Origin: a bacterium | Lineage (GTDB): Bacteria > Sysuimicrobiota > Sysuimicrobiia > Sysuimicrobiales > Thermofontiviventaceae | Direction of reading: 5' to 3' | DNA: 64,000 nucleotides | NCBI GenBank assembly: GCA_030550015.1 | Contig: JAUQQG010000053.1 | Location: forward strand, 25,427 to 89,426 | Shown here: positions 63,882 through 64,000 of the stretch, one piece after another | Position numbering within the stretch: position 1 is the stretch's first letter | Layout of the letters: each line of letters starts with the position of its first letter | The notes under the pieces: generated by a model | The model's database searches: none | What the model was told of the DNA's origin: nothing | The model's input: only the letters and a program-made list of their open reading frames with translations | Program-made: the position numbers and the translations under genes

Positions 63882-64000
63882 CTATAGGATCAACGGATAG
63901 GGGTTCTCCACCAGTTCCTTCACACGCTGCAGAAATCTCGCTGCCGGGGCACCGTCTACGATCCTGTGGTCGAACGTCAGAGAGAGGGTCATCATGGAGC
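63882..64000 (-). CDS. 2-oxoacid dehydrogenase E2 acyltransferase (partial, C-terminus only)
   Basis: The minus-strand frame at the window edge reads MMTLSLTFDHRIVDGAPAAR and continues FLQRVKELVENPYPLIL to a stop. DHRIVDG is the catalytic motif of lipoamide acyltransferases (pyruvate, 2-oxoglutarate or branched-chain type). Only about 39 residues are visible, so the substrate class cannot be told. It is 2 bp upstream of the molybdenum hydroxylase gene, so the two may be co-transcribed. Confidence 0.85.
   Translation of the reverse strand, partial: SMMTLSLTFDHRIVDGAPAARFLQRVKELVENPYPLIL

Overview
The window is about 64 kb of dense, GC-rich (roughly 60 percent) bacterial chromosome. I found no rRNA, tRNA, CRISPR array, phage module or transposase. 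Several features suggest a deep-branching, Gram-positive-like (Terrabacteria-type) bacterium: an alanine T-box leader on alaS, DUF2905 and DUF4321 proteins, ruvCAB-spoIID-like-queA-tgt-yajC order, rpsU-yqeY, alaS-ruvX, and a mreBCD-pbp2-rodA-rng block. It respires, with a Rieske/cytochrome b complex, c-type cytochromes and a cupredoxin. No marker here fixes the phylum.

Layout. 1-1.9 kb (minus): thiI fragment and a cysteine desulfurase (sulfur transfer to tRNA). 2.3-6.0 kb: MFS transporter, two carbon-nitrogen hydrolases (the first without its catalytic triad), CoA-binding protein. 6.1-9.4 kb: class A PBP and YebC. 9.7-18.1 kb: ruvCAB, DUF2905, SpoIID-like, ferritin-like, queA, tgt, yajC and an HD protein, interrupted by arrays of a 9-bp repeat. 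18.2-21.2 kb: GT2, PIG-L deacetylase and a BshC-like protein, a possible thiol-type metabolite cassette. 21.2-32.2 kb: a bioenergetic island: ccmABCDE, diheme cytochrome c, Rieske, two dissimilar cytochromes b (the second fused to a 2x[4Fe-4S] ferredoxin), an MvhD-like protein, small membrane proteins, a cupredoxin lipoprotein, a polyprenyl diphosphate synthase, an epimerase and TatA. 32.4-40.7 kb: DUF4321, radC, mreBCD, pbp2, rodA, rng. 40.8-49.2 kb: YihY, rpsU, yqeY, NUDIX, class III aminotransferase, T-box alaS, ruvX, TerC. 49.2-61.5 kb: second aminotransferase (minus), Tat-exported cyclase, a complete LIV-type ABC importer, acetoacetyl-CoA synthetase, MmgE/PrpD, a ComA-family protein and CopD: a putative uptake and catabolic block. 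61.6-64 kb (minus): a molybdenum hydroxylase large subunit and the C-terminus of a 2-oxoacid dehydrogenase E2.

The most unusual locus is the respiratory one. Cytochrome b no. 1 keeps a Qo-type SDWY motif but has Arg and Phe where both heme bH histidines should be. Cytochrome b no. 2 keeps all four heme histidines, has a degenerate Qo motif (PLDF), and carries a ferredoxin tail next to an MvhD-like protein. Heme loading (CcmABCDE with a CxxxY-type CcmE), Rieske export (TatA) and quinone tail synthesis are encoded around it. I infer an asymmetric quinol-oxidising complex with a low-potential iron-sulfur exit on the cytoplasmic side. This is a hypothesis. Two repeat systems also stand out: 9-bp minisatellites near 2, 9.6, 16.9 and 60.1 kb, and a dispersed palindromic element sharing CCARCAAAATCTCTTG and GGCAAAAG cores, mainly from 21 to 55 kb.
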